From Heterotrichella gracilis (taxonomy: Eukaryota > Sar > Xanthophyceae > Tribonematales > Xanthonemataceae), in contig JAULBX010026940.1 of the NCBI GenBank assembly GCA_032358255.1, positions 543,957 to 607,956 of the forward strand: a DNA stretch of 64,000 nucleotides, in the 5' to 3' direction. Made by a program: the position numbers and the translations under genes. Each line of letters begins with the position of its first letter. Within the stretch, counting starts at the first letter, position 1. Under the pieces are notes generated by a model. It saw only the letters and a list, made by a program, of their open reading frames with translations, made no database searches and had not been told where the DNA came from. Positions 45,181-55,443 of the stretch are shown here, in pieces.

Positions 45181-48100
45181 TTGGAGCAAAAAATAATCCT
45201 ATATTTTTCTTTGTTTTTTTTGTGCAGTATAAAAATTACAGCGCAAAAAAATGCATCAAATGATTCATTAAAAGGATTTGACAGTACTGCATTAAAACAA
45301 TTTGTCGCTCAAAATAATTTAAATTCTGCCGAACAATCATTTCTACTTTCTAAAAAGAAAAGAGAGTTTAAAAACGCTAGATACAATTTAACGCCATCGC
45401 AAATTAATCAAAGCGCTAAACTTATTAGTTCAAATAATTCTGTAATGGCAGGTAATTTGGATTTTGAAGCAGGAAATTTAAGTGGCTGGTCTGTCTCAAC
45501 AAGAACTAACGTTGCAAGTATTCCACTACAAACATGTTGTATAGCGCCAACAGCTAATGCTATGGTGCTAAACGGTGGCTTTGATCCAAACATAGGTTTC
45601 AATTTAGTCTCACCGCTTGGTGGTAATTGGATAGCGCGTTTAAATTCAACCAATTTAATAGGACAGCAGCTTACCTCTATAGAAAATACGATCGCAGTTA
45701 CTGCCTCAAATAATTATTTAAAAATCGCTACTAAATATATCCTGGAACGGGCACTTCATAGTTGCGACGGACAGCCTTTTGTAAATATTAAAGTAACAGA
45801 GCTTTCAGGAAATACCGTTTTGCTAAATAAATTTATTCAAGCCAGTGAGCTGGCAAATTTTGGTACCTGTGCCGGAAGTAATTTTTACACACAAACCTTA
45901 TCAAGCTCAAGCTTTCCAAGTTATTATTATAATAGCAATTGGGATGTTTTTTGCGTTGACCTTAGTTCTGCTATTGGCAATTCTGTCAAGGTAGAGCTTT
46001 CGGCATCGGAGTGTTCGTATGTTGGCCATGGGGGTTACGCTTATTTTGATGTAGTTAATACAATTACAACTTATACTAATAATATATTTAGCATTAACGG
46101 AAACAATTATCCCGTAACTACACAACCTTTTAATATCGGTGTTTGTAATTCAAATACTGCAATAGCAGTTGGGCCGGCAAGTGCCTCATCTTATTATTGG
46201 CAGGGCACTGGCATTAATGGCCTAACAACACAAAGCGTACAGATCAATCAGGCAGGATCTTACACACTAAATTTAACTATTCCAAACGGTACAGGCTGTA
46301 CAAATCTACCTTCTGTAATTAACTTTACGGTTGGCGCAAATTCAAATATAAACGTAACACCGATCGCAACTGTAGTTTGTGGACCTTCGCCGATTACTTT
46401 TACTATGAGCGGCGCAACTACCTATTCAATTAGTTCAAGTTGTGGTTATAGTAATTATACAAACGCTACAAACATTTCGGTAACACCTACAACCTCCTGC
46501 ACTTATTTTATAAATGGGTTTAATAGTTTCGGTTGCTCTGCAACCAAAACGGTGAACATAACGGTTAACCCTTTGCCGGTTTTATCCATCACGGGCAATA
46601 CGTTTTGCAGTACAGGTAGCGGCACAATTATTCCTTCAGGCGCAGACACATATACCTACGCAGCGATCGTAAGTAATAATACAATTTCATCAGGCAATCA
46701 ATTGGTGTTTCCAAGCGCACCATCACCAAACGATCTATATTTTGTTACAGGAACTAATACTTTAACGGGGTGTAAAAGTACCTATACATTTTATCCAGTA
46801 GTATACAGCGCCAGTTTAAGTGTAAGCCCAAGCCCAAATATTTGTATCGGCAGCAGTGTAACACTAACAGTTAGCGGTGCGGCTACTACATCTTATACGT
46901 GGAGCACAGGAGGCAATTCACCTACAGTTACTTTAAATCCAACGGTAACTGCAAACTACACTGTTTATAGTAATAATTTTTGTGGTAATCTTTCAACTCC
47001 TTTTACGCTTACGGTAAACCCATTACCTAATGTAACAATTACAGGGCCAACCAACGTATGTCCTGGCGACACGTATACGTGGGTGGCAGCTGGTGCAAAT
47101 ACTTATAGTTTTATTAATTCGTCGGGTTATCCGCAAACAGGAACAAATCCAGCTTATGTTTCATCTTCAGTTAATAGTAATCCAACTATAACGGTTATAG
47201 CCGGAGATCTAAATGGTTGCCAAAACACAGCATCGATCGGTATAAACACGCTGCCATCACCAACAGTAGATGTTAATGGGGTGCAGATAAATCCAAGTTT
47301 TGGAATCTGCCTTGGCGATTCCTTTACTTTAACGGCTGGCGGAGCAAATACATACACATGGAACACAGGAAGTAACTCAAATAGTTTTGTGATTACTCCA
47401 ACTACTAACGTTTGCTTCTCTTATTCTGCAACAGCTGCAAATGGGTGTAAAAATTATATTTCTGCTTGTGTTGGCGTAAATAATGGTAGTCCTACAATTA
47501 CCCCTCTTGCAACTAATTATACGGTTTGCAACGGCAATCCGATAAATCTTGGTCAGCTTAACTATCAATGCTGCAATCTTACTTATTCAGTTGACAATCA
47601 ATTTACATATAATGTTGGATCTTATATACCAACCTCTAGCGGTGTGCATACCTTATCAGTTGAAAATAGTTGCGCTATTACGCAGGCCACTTTTAACGTA
47701 AATATTCTACCAACACCGACGGTAACAATTCTTGCGCCTGATTCGGCGTGTATTAACAGTGTTGTAACTATAACGCTGGGTGGCGCAACCAATTATGTGT
47801 ATAACACCCTTTCAGGTAATTATAGTACAACCACCTCTATTAATTCATTTACTTTGTTTGGTTCGCAAACTATGTTGGCTTATGGAAGTTATACTAACGG
47901 TTGCTACTCTGCCATACCATCACCAACTTATTTCATTAAGGCGCTGTTACCACCAACAATGACCGTAACGCCGCCGTTCACTCCGTCTCTCTGTGCGGGC
48001 TCTCCTATAACACTTTCAGTTAGCAGCAATGTTTCTACGTATACCTGGAGTACAGGCTCTTTCGGTAACAGTATAACTCTTTCGCCAACATCGAATACCG

Positions 48101-49725
48101 TTGTAAGCGTTGCCAGTACAGGCACTAATGGATGTTCAGGAAGCATTTCGAAAACAATAACGGCAGTAGCAATTCCTACTATTAACGCCGGCGCCAGTCC
48201 AACCGCAGTGTGTATTGGAAATTCAACTAATTTATCTTGTAACGGCGCAAATACTTACACATGGAGTACGGGCGCAATAGGAAATACAACAACCGTTACC
48301 CCAACGGTTAGCACCTTGTATTCGGTAACAGGCTATAGTACTAATAATTCGTGTCCTGCCACACAAACAGTTAACGTGGTTGTAAATCCTCTCCCAACTA
48401 CAGGTTTTAGTCAACCACAATTTTCAGTTTGCCAGGGTGAAACAGCAGTTATTACTGTTACCGGCGCGGCCAATTATAATGTTTGTTCAGGCCCAACTTG
48501 TACATTTTCAATTTTTAATGTTAATAACACCTTTACATTTAATGTAATTGGGTATAGTGCAGCAGGGTGCAGTAAAGCAGCCACAACTACGTTAAATGTA
48601 TTGCCAAATCCAACGCTTTCGGTTTCAAATGCCACAACTTGCTCCGGCGCTTTCGCAACATTAACGGCCAGTGGCGCTAATTCTTATACATGGAGTAGCG
48701 GAGCATTCACAAATACAACAAGTGTAAATCCTCCGGTGTTTTCACAATATACAGTAACCGGTGCTGACCTAAATAACTGTAAAAACACGCAAATTGGTTA
48801 TGTTTGGGTAAATCCATCACCAACACTTAATGTAAGCGCTAGTCCAACAGCAGTGTGTGTAGGAAATACTTCTAATCTAAATGTTTTTGGTGCAGCAACA
48901 TATACCTGGAGCACTGGCGCAAATACAAATGCCATCGCTGTTACTCCGTCATCAACTTCTGTGTATTCAATAACCGGTACCAGCGGCAATTGCACATCTA
49001 CTAAAACAATCGCTGTAACTGTAAATACGAATACTAGTATTGCAGTAACCAGCACCAACATATGCATTGGAAATTCGGCGAATTTATTTGCAAGCAACGT
49101 TGCAACAACATATTCATGGAGTACGGGGGCTTTCACACCTTCAATAAATGTTACACCTACGGTAAACACAACTTATACTGTTTCAGGTGATGATGCCAAT
49201 GGTTGCTTCGGCTCGGCTATTGCAAACGTTAGTGTACAGCCTTTCCCAACTATTACAGTTACTTCAAGCATGCCGTTGGTCTGCGCCGGACAATCAGTTA
49301 CTTTGACAGCAAGCGGCGCTAATACATATACATGGAGTACTTTGGCGCTGGGGCCAGCAATTACAGCCACGCTATTTATTTCAACTAATTTTGGTGTTAC
49401 GGGCACAAGTAGTTTTGGTTGTTCAACTAATACACTATTTACACAAAATGTAAGCTTGTGTACTGGAATTGCCGGTTCAAGTGCATTGATGGCGCAACAA
49501 ACAATTATTTCTCCAAATCCTTCAAGCGGTATTTTTAATATTATTGGCGATAATATTTCTGAGAACATGAGTGTTGATGTATACACTACTTTAGGACAAT
49601 TACTTTTTTCTCAAAAAATTAGTTCTAATAGCGTGACTATTGATCTGAGTAAATATGCTTCAGGCCTTTATTATTTTAGTATAAGAGGATCGAACCCTTT
49701 AGTTTTAAAGGCGATAAAAGAATAA
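45181..49725 (+). CDS. Giant T9SS type A secreted adhesin
   Basis: The product has 1,514 residues, starting at TTG (no ATG/GTG precedes the signal peptide EQKIILYFSLFFLCSIKITAQ). The head module (about 25-300) shares landmarks with the type B adhesin at 26186: DSLKGFD, KKREF, an FExGxLSGW segment, HSCDGQPF and YVGHGGYAYFDV. From about 310 to 1,425 there are a dozen or so Ig-like repeats of about 70-85 residues with CxGxxxTLTxSGAxTYTWSTG cores. The end (about 1,436-1,514: IISPNPSSGIFNI, DVYTTLGQLLFSQ, LSKYASGLYYFS) is a type A sorting domain. It ends at its own terminator. Confidence 0.93.
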   Translation: MEQKIILYFSLFFLCSIKITAQKNASNDSLKGFDSTALKQFVAQNNLNSAEQSFLLSKKKREFKNARYNLTPSQINQSAKLISSNNSVMAGNLDFEAGNLSGWSVSTRTNVASIPLQTCCIAPTANAMVLNGGFDPNIGFNLVSPLGGNWIARLNSTNLIGQQLTSIENTIAVTASNNYLKIATKYILERALHSCDGQPFVNIKVTELSGNTVLLNKFIQASELANFGTCAGSNFYTQTLSSSSFPSYYYNSNWDVFCVDLSSAIGNSVKVELSASECSYVGHGGYAYFDVVNTITTYTNNIFSINGNNYPVTTQPFNIGVCNSNTAIAVGPASASSYYWQGTGINGLTTQSVQINQAGSYTLNLTIPNGTGCTNLPSVINFTVGANSNINVTPIATVVCGPSPITFTMSGATTYSISSSCGYSNYTNATNISVTPTTSCTYFINGFNSFGCSATKTVNITVNPLPVLSITGNTFCSTGSGTIIPSGADTYTYAAIVSNNTISSGNQLVFPSAPSPNDLYFVTGTNTLTGCKSTYTFYPVVYSASLSVSPSPNICIGSSVTLTVSGAATTSYTWSTGGNSPTVTLNPTVTANYTVYSNNFCGNLSTPFTLTVNPLPNVTITGPTNVCPGDTYTWVAAGANTYSFINSSGYPQTGTNPAYVSSSVNSNPTITVIAGDLNGCQNTASIGINTLPSPTVDVNGVQINPSFGICLGDSFTLTAGGANTYTWNTGSNSNSFVITPTTNVCFSYSATAANGCKNYISACVGVNNGSPTITPLATNYTVCNGNPINLGQLNYQCCNLTYSVDNQFTYNVGSYIPTSSGVHTLSVENSCAITQATFNVNILPTPTVTILAPDSACINSVVTITLGGATNYVYNTLSGNYSTTTSINSFTLFGSQTMLAYGSYTNGCYSAIPSPTYFIKALLPPTMTVTPPFTPSLCAGSPITLSVSSNVSTYTWSTGSFGNSITLSPTSNTVVSVASTGTNGCSGSISKTITAVAIPTINAGASPTAVCIGNSTNLSCNGANTYTWSTGAIGNTTTVTPTVSTLYSVTGYSTNNSCPATQTVNVVVNPLPTTGFSQPQFSVCQGETAVITVTGAANYNVCSGPTCTFSIFNVNNTFTFNVIGYSAAGCSKAATTTLNVLPNPTLSVSNATTCSGAFATLTASGANSYTWSSGAFTNTTSVNPPVFSQYTVTGADLNNCKNTQIGYVWVNPSPTLNVSASPTAVCVGNTSNLNVFGAATYTWSTGANTNAIAVTPSSTSVYSITGTSGNCTSTKTIAVTVNTNTSIAVTSTNICIGNSANLFASNVATTYSWSTGAFTPSINVTPTVNTTYTVSGDDANGCFGSAIANVSVQPFPTITVTSSMPLVCAGQSVTLTASGANTYTWSTLALGPAITATLFISTNFGVTGTSSFGCSTNTLFTQNVSLCTGIAGSSALMAQQTIISPNPSSGIFNIIGDNISENMSVDVYTTLGQLLFSQKISSNSVTIDLSKYASGLYYFSIRGSNPLVLKAIKE

Positions 49726-49743
49726 CTAATTAATATTATTATG

Positions 49744-49778
49744 AAAAAAGCCATTCGATAATTTCGATTGGCTTTTTT
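49744..49778 (+). terminator. Terminator after the type A adhesin
   Basis: AAGCCATTCGA pairs with TCGATTGGCTT (one mismatch), with A6 before and T6 after. Confidence 0.85.
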
Positions 49779-49804
49779 ATTTAAATAATTGCTACATTAG
49801 ATAA

Positions 49805-51856
49805 ATGAACAGTCTAAAAATAATAGTGTTTTTTTTACTTATTAGCTATTCATGGTTTTTATCCGGACAATCGATTATATCTGAGTCGGATCAGATTCAA
49901 AATAATATCCGTAGCCTTGATTCAATTACAAAGCACAAAAAGTTAGATGAGTTAAAAGTTAAAGCTAGATCTGTTCTTGATAACTATTATTATAAACTCG
50001 CTGAAGCTTCTGTTCTAAATTCGGAACGCAAATTAAAGGAGGCTATTACTTCTTATTATGATGCAATAAAACTAAGCGAAGAGCTAAAGAACGATAGTTT
50101 AAAAGGTGTGGCTTATGGAAAATTGGGTGTCATGTATCTTAACCGGGATAATTTAGCTAAGGCTTTACTAAATTTTAATAATGCTTTTAAGTTCTTACCA
50201 GAGAATGCCAAAGATTCTAATTATGTTATTCTAAGAGTAAAAAAAGGTCTTGTGTATTCTTATATGGTAGATAAGGATGGAAATAAAAGTAATTTGCCAT
50301 GGCTCTTGTATGCTGCAAATAAACAACCTAGTAAGATTGTTGAGGCTAATATCTATAATAATGCCGGAAATTATTTTTTAGAGGCAAACATGCCCGACTC
50401 GGCAATTTATTACTTTACTAAAAGTGTACAGATCCGCGAAGCCATAAAAAATTTGCCGTCCATAGGTCAATCCTACAACAATATTGGCACTGCATATTTT
50501 AATAAGAATGAATACCCTACGGCTTTGCGTTATTTTGAACAGGGCTGTATGTGGCGAATAAAAGGGAAAGCACCCTTCCAGGCTGTTGTAGAATCTTATG
50601 TGAACATTGGAAAAACCTATTACAAACTCAAGAATAATTCTCTGGCAAAAACCTATGCAAACAAAGCATTTGTTTTGGCTGATAGTATAAAGAACGGTAA
50701 TATAAAGCAAAAAGCCGCCGCAGTTTTAAAAGATGTTTATACCGAATCAGGAGATTATAAGAACGCACTTTTGTACCAGGATATTTATTTTCATATTACG
50801 GATAGCATGTATGGCAATAGAAAAAAAGATGAGATCGCTAATTTAACATTGGAATATGAGACCGATCAAAAATTGAAACAAGATAGTATAAAAAGAGTGC
50901 AGGCCGAGATAGCGGTAAAATTTGAGCAGGAGAAACAGGAAGCCATTTCTAAACGTACAACTGTTATTATCACATTATTGGTTTTGTTTTTATCGGTAGT
51001 AGCTTTTTTTGCTTACACATTCTTTAAAAGTAATAAAGAAAAACAAAAGCAGAATGAGACCATTACTAAACAACATTCACAACTGCAGGTAAAACAAACC
51101 GAAATAAATGATAGCATCAACTATGCTAAAAATATTCAGAACGCACTTTTACCAGCTCGTGCAATTTTTGCAGCGCGCAACAAAGAATATTTTATTTTTT
51201 TCGCGCCTAAAGATGTAGTTAGCGGCGATTTTTATTGGGCACATACTGTTAAAGATGACAAACGCGATCTGTTTATTTACATTACCGCAGATTGCACGGG
51301 CCATGGAGTGCCAGGCGCATTTATGAGTTTAATTTGCATCTCGTTTTTAAATGAGATCATTCATGAAGAAAAAACGTTAGACGCTGCAGGCATTTTAAAT
51401 ATGTTGCGAAAAAAATTAATTCATACACTTATCGGCGATAGACAGGATGGATTAGATGGTTTGGTTTGTGTACTGGATAATAAAACAAACAACTTAAATT
51501 ACGCGGGCGCTAATAGTCGTTTTTTTATTGCGCATAAAAATGAAAAAGTTTTGACAGAATATAAAAGCGATAAAATGCCTGTGGGTAAAGGTCCGCGCCA
51601 GGATGAACCTTTTACTAACAACACGATTGTGTTAAAAGAAGGTGATATCATATATACTTTTACAGACGGTTATCCCGATCAGTTTGGTGGACCAAAGAAT
51701 AAAAAACTCAAAGTAAAAAATGTTGAACAAAAATTAAACCAAATTGTTGAACAACAATTATCGGTTCAGGAAGAAGAAATAAAGAAATATTTTTTAAACT
51801 GGAAAGGCGATAAAGAGCAAATAGATGATGTAACTTTTGTTGGGATAAAAGTCTAG
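49805..51856 (+). CDS. TPR-containing SpoIIE/PP2C serine phosphatase
   Basis: The product has 683 residues. A signal peptide (KIIVFFLLISYSWFLSGQ) leads a periplasmic TPR array (about 50-340, with GVAYGKLGVMYLNRDNLAKALLNF and SYNNIGTAYFNKNEYPTALRYF units). A TM helix (about 380-402) and a coiled coil precede the cytoplasmic SpoIIE phosphatase domain (about 435-683), with metal-binding residues in VVSGDFYWAH, ADCTGHGVPGAF and TDGYPDQFGG. Such proteins usually act on anti-sigma-antagonist partners, but none is adjacent. The TPR part may sense a periplasmic ligand. Confidence 0.92.
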   Translation: MNSLKIIVFFLLISYSWFLSGQSIISESDQIQNNIRSLDSITKHKKLDELKVKARSVLDNYYYKLAEASVLNSERKLKEAITSYYDAIKLSEELKNDSLKGVAYGKLGVMYLNRDNLAKALLNFNNAFKFLPENAKDSNYVILRVKKGLVYSYMVDKDGNKSNLPWLLYAANKQPSKIVEANIYNNAGNYFLEANMPDSAIYYFTKSVQIREAIKNLPSIGQSYNNIGTAYFNKNEYPTALRYFEQGCMWRIKGKAPFQAVVESYVNIGKTYYKLKNNSLAKTYANKAFVLADSIKNGNIKQKAAAVLKDVYTESGDYKNALLYQDIYFHITDSMYGNRKKDEIANLTLEYETDQKLKQDSIKRVQAEIAVKFEQEKQEAISKRTTVIITLLVLFLSVVAFFAYTFFKSNKEKQKQNETITKQHSQLQVKQTEINDSINYAKNIQNALLPARAIFAARNKEYFIFFAPKDVVSGDFYWAHTVKDDKRDLFIYITADCTGHGVPGAFMSLICISFLNEIIHEEKTLDAAGILNMLRKKLIHTLIGDRQDGLDGLVCVLDNKTNNLNYAGANSRFFIAHKNEKVLTEYKSDKMPVGKGPRQDEPFTNNTIVLKEGDIIYTFTDGYPDQFGGPKNKKLKVKNVEQKLNQIVEQQLSVQEEEIKKYFLNWKGDKEQIDDVTFVGIKV

Positions 51857-51881
51857 TTCATTTGCTTATTATTTTACATAT

Positions 51882-52535
51882 TTACCATGTGATACGCTTA
51901 CCTCCAACAATAATAATAGCTTTTATTTTTGGAAGCTTGTTCCTGAATAAGGTTTGTTGTTCAACAGCAAGACTAAATCCAAATTTATCAAAACCATTAT
52001 TTAGTATTTTAAATGTTCCTTCGTCACTTATGAATTGTCTTGCAATTGCTTCAGCTAATTCCTGATACGAATAAAGTTTAACGGGATAGGCTTTAAAATT
52101 ATCTTCGGCCTTTTCTTTTTTGCTTGGCTTTTCTCCTAAAAACAAATGTACCGGAGTCTCAGTATCCTCTTTATCATAATAGAATCTAGTACCACTTAAA
52201 TGTATGCAAGGAATAGAGGCAATATGATAATCAACAAATGCGTTTGTATAACCATTTGCTCGACATGTTTTTTTAAATTTCTTATTTATGCGCGTCTTAT
52301 TTTCCGAATTTTTTTCAAGTTTCCTTGCGCGTAGTACTTTGGTATAATTATCGGCAGTAATCTGTAAGGCGTTATTATTTTCCAAGGTCTTATAAGCTCG
52401 GCGCGCTCTTTTTTGGTTTAGTTTTTCTAAAACAAGTTCTTTTAGCAATTCGTAATCAGGTGCAGTAGGATCAAACACCTGAGCAGATAATGATAACGAA
52501 AATGTAAAAACAAATATTAATAGAGTTACTTTCAG
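51882..52535 (-). CDS. Small secreted protein with a non-canonical start
   Basis: From GTG at 52478 the frame encodes 198 residues but would lack a signal peptide. Reading 19 codons further up gives KVTLLIFVFTFSLSLSAQ, a clear signal peptide that abuts VFDPTAPDYE. No ATG, GTG or TTG lies between it and the upstream in-frame stop, so CTG at 52535 or ATT at 52538 must start it, unless the base there is wrong. The ATT overlaps the TAA of the upstream LRR gene by one base (TAATT), which suggests coupling. The mature protein is basic (KRARRAY, KTRINKKFKKTCR) with no recognised domain. Confidence 0.7.
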   Translation of the reverse strand: MKVTLLIFVFTFSLSLSAQVFDPTAPDYELLKELVLEKLNQKRARRAYKTLENNNALQITADNYTKVLRARKLEKNSENKTRINKKFKKTCRANGYTNAFVDYHIASIPCIHLSGTRFYYDKEDTETPVHLFLGEKPSKKEKAEDNFKAYPVKLYSYQELAEAIARQFISDEGTFKILNNGFDKFGFSLAVEQQTLFRNKLPKIKAIIIVGGKRITW

Positions 52536-52537
52536 AA

Positions 52538-55291
52538 TTAATTGACAGAGTTAATGTATCCGTTTAGATCACCGATCGATAAAGTTGGCGGAACTTCTGA
52601 TAAATGCACGTCTAGTCTTCCTCCCTTATCTGCTGAGTCAAATGTTTTTAATTTTCCAACATATACACTTGATGCAACCTTTGTGTTATACTGTGTATGT
52701 ATGAAAGTAATAACGCTGTTCTTTGAAACTTTTATCTTCTGAGTGCCATAGTAACTTACCACAATGTTTTCTTTTGTATCGATCATTTGGAATGAGACAT
52801 TTGACATTCTCTTACCTTTCGCATTATAGAATTCCGGCGTAAATACTAAAGGGTCCTCAATAAATACAGGCCTATCGCAATTATAAACCCCAAAACCCTG
52901 TAGTTGCAATAATCTGGTTACCCCATATGAATCTGTGCTTACTTTACTATTCATAAGATCAGTCAAACTTTTCTGGTAATTCTTTGATAAACTTCCTCTA
53001 ACAGCCGACATATTGACCTTGAATCTTTTGTAAGAAGTCAGAAATTTTTCACGCCTGTATTTTGAAGCCTCCTTCCTCTTTTGCGATTTATCGTTATAAG
53101 TAAAGTACATTTTTTTAATTGCTTTTTGTGCCCGGTCAGGATTTCTGTTTTGCATTACAGGGAAGGCATGATAAGAAACCGTGTCAACGTCATCATAAAA
53201 TTGAAGTATAAAATTGTCGTTCTCCTTATCTGGTATAAGTGTAAATTCTATTTCTTTATCAGTGCGGGTTTTATTCATAGTGTATCTTGGCTTAAGATTA
53301 AATCTTCTTTGCTCGCTTTGGTAACTAAAAAGTTTATTTTCTTTTGCACGATCTGTTGCACTCGACGCGCCTTTTTCTTTATCGAGTACCCAGCGATAAT
53401 TATTAATTAATTTTACCTCGTTGAAAAAATTTTCGTTTTTACTTGTGTCATTTGCAATTTTTTCATTTTTATATTCTGTTTGAATTGAAAATTTTCCGGT
53501 TTTAGTTTTGTGCTTACTTAATTCCCATTTTAGTGTTATTGGATTGTTCCTGTAGAACATAGGAGGTTGAGGAACTCTTACGGTTGAATTACTTACAAAC
53601 GAATTATCAGTATTTACTGTATCAACGGGAATTATTTTTTTAACCTTTGTAATAGTATCTTTTCCAATATCTTTCCAGGTACGTTTAATCGTATCGTACG
53701 CATAATAATTATAGGATTGTTCCGGATCATTACTTTTAAAAGCAATATCTATTTTTGCGCCCTTTTTTAATTCTACATTTTGACCATTTGCAGTTGCTGT
53801 AAGTTTAAACATGCCTGCCGATGAAAATGGAGCATTTGTTTCAGCAGTTTTATAGTTCATATTAATTCCAGAAGTTGCAATATCTGCAAGGCTATAAAAC
53901 GATGTATAATTAATAGCTACATTTTCCTTAACCGGTTTTCCGTTTTCGTAAACGAGGCTGTTTTTTGGAATTGAAATAGTAGTACCATTTTTTGTAATAA
54001 TTGGCTGGGGATCTGCGGGAGAAACTGAAAATATTTCAGGAGTAACTACTGCATTTATAAGAGGTAATTTTTCGTACGCTTCGTTACATACAATATCAGT
54101 ATTTGGTAAAGCTTTTTTTAATTTTTCTATTTCATCTTTCGATAATTCGCAAAGACTTACATCTAAGGTTGCCAATTGCTTTAAAGATAAAAGACTGTTA
54201 ATAGAACTTAATTTGTTTCCTGATAGATTCAGAGATGCAAGATTTTTTAGTTGGCTTATTTGAGAAGGCAAAATTGTAAGATTACAATTGCTAAGGTCGA
54301 GGGTTTTAAGGTTATCTGTTTTTGATAGGGTATTTATTAATTCAGGTTGGCAGCTGATAGCATTAAAATTTAAAACAAGTTCCTGCAAATTTGAAAGACT
54401 ATTTGATAAAGTAAAATGATCGAGTGATGCGCCATTTAAAACTAACCGCGTAACGTTGGATGAGATAGAAGTATTTGTAAATCCTGAAAATTTAGCGCCG
54501 CCTATAGTTATTTCTTTTAATGATGCAGACGACAAGATCGGCATAAGCGTAGCAAAATCTAAATTATCACAATCACTGGCATTAAATATTTTTAAATTAT
54601 TTTTAGTAACCTCTTCCGGAAAATCGATCCTAGTAAATGTGCCTTCACTAATATCAATACTTTCAAGATTTTTTAAATTCCAAAATGCAGTTGGGATTTG
54701 GGACGCGCCTCTTATATTCAACTCAGTTAAATTTACGCTATAAAGACGTTGATAGGTTTGCGGCTGATTAATACACGGGTTTTTACTAAGATCTAAAGTT
54801 CTTAGATTTTTTTGAAATTTAATTTCTTCAGGTATCTGATGTATTTTATTTTCAGACACATTCAATGAATAAAGATCAGAGTGAAGAAAAATATATTCGG
54901 GAATTTCTTTTATAAGGTTATTAGATACAGATAAATATTTAAGAGTTTTCATTTCACCTAATTCTAAAGGTAGGTATAATATGTTTGAGCCATTAATAGA
55001 AAAAGATTCTAGTTTTAATTGTTTAACGATCGAAATACTACCCTCCATGTCAAACGAAGTATTATTATTAACGCTTAAACTTTTTAAATTACCGGCAGTA
55101 ATAAGGTCTGAGGGAAGTGTTTGGATAGGATTAAAACCCAGGTGTAAGCGCTGAACTGAAGAGTATTCAAAATTCTCTGGCAATCTGGTTAGGTTCTTAT
55201 GTTGCAGGTCAATTGTTTTTAAAGAGTCCGGAACAATACCACAAAACAATTGAAAAGGAATAACTAATGCAAAGCTGGCTAGTGTTTTCAT
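52538..55291 (-). CDS. Secreted leucine-rich-repeat protein
   Basis: The product has 917 residues with a signal peptide (MKTLASFALVIPFQLFCG). About 14 leucine-rich repeats cover residues 25-400 (LKTIDLQHKNLTRLPENF, LKTLDLSNCNLTILPSQI, LASLNLSGNKLSSINSL). A ZU5/Ig-like segment follows (about 430-540, ISIPKNSLVYENGKPVKENV), then a long C-terminal region of unknown fold ending INSVN. No T9SS sorting domain is visible, so it is probably periplasmic or held at the outer membrane. It is upstream of, and probably co-transcribed with, the small secreted protein at 51882. Confidence 0.85.
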   Translation of the reverse strand: MKTLASFALVIPFQLFCGIVPDSLKTIDLQHKNLTRLPENFEYSSVQRLHLGFNPIQTLPSDLITAGNLKSLSVNNNTSFDMEGSISIVKQLKLESFSINGSNILYLPLELGEMKTLKYLSVSNNLIKEIPEYIFLHSDLYSLNVSENKIHQIPEEIKFQKNLRTLDLSKNPCINQPQTYQRLYSVNLTELNIRGASQIPTAFWNLKNLESIDISEGTFTRIDFPEEVTKNNLKIFNASDCDNLDFATLMPILSSASLKEITIGGAKFSGFTNTSISSNVTRLVLNGASLDHFTLSNSLSNLQELVLNFNAISCQPELINTLSKTDNLKTLDLSNCNLTILPSQISQLKNLASLNLSGNKLSSINSLLSLKQLATLDVSLCELSKDEIEKLKKALPNTDIVCNEAYEKLPLINAVVTPEIFSVSPADPQPIITKNGTTISIPKNSLVYENGKPVKENVAINYTSFYSLADIATSGINMNYKTAETNAPFSSAGMFKLTATANGQNVELKKGAKIDIAFKSNDPEQSYNYYAYDTIKRTWKDIGKDTITKVKKIIPVDTVNTDNSFVSNSTVRVPQPPMFYRNNPITLKWELSKHKTKTGKFSIQTEYKNEKIANDTSKNENFFNEVKLINNYRWVLDKEKGASSATDRAKENKLFSYQSEQRRFNLKPRYTMNKTRTDKEIEFTLIPDKENDNFILQFYDDVDTVSYHAFPVMQNRNPDRAQKAIKKMYFTYNDKSQKRKEASKYRREKFLTSYKRFKVNMSAVRGSLSKNYQKSLTDLMNSKVSTDSYGVTRLLQLQGFGVYNCDRPVFIEDPLVFTPEFYNAKGKRMSNVSFQMIDTKENIVVSYYGTQKIKVSKNSVITFIHTQYNTKVASSVYVGKLKTFDSADKGGRLDVHLSEVPPTLSIGDLNGYINSVN

Positions 55292-55443
55292 AAAAGGAAG
55301 TTTGGGTTATAAACTATAACGTCGCAAACAGAAGAAAAGTAAGGTTTTAGCCAAAATTAAATCAGCTGACGATCAGCGATATACAGCAAAAAGAAACAAT
55401 ATGGTCTTAATTTTTGTTATTAAGAGAATGAATTCATCAAGAA

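Noticed and set aside
47154-49586. Minus-strand open frames within the type A adhesin
   Set aside because: They resemble the antisense frames of the other adhesins and arise from the same repeat composition.
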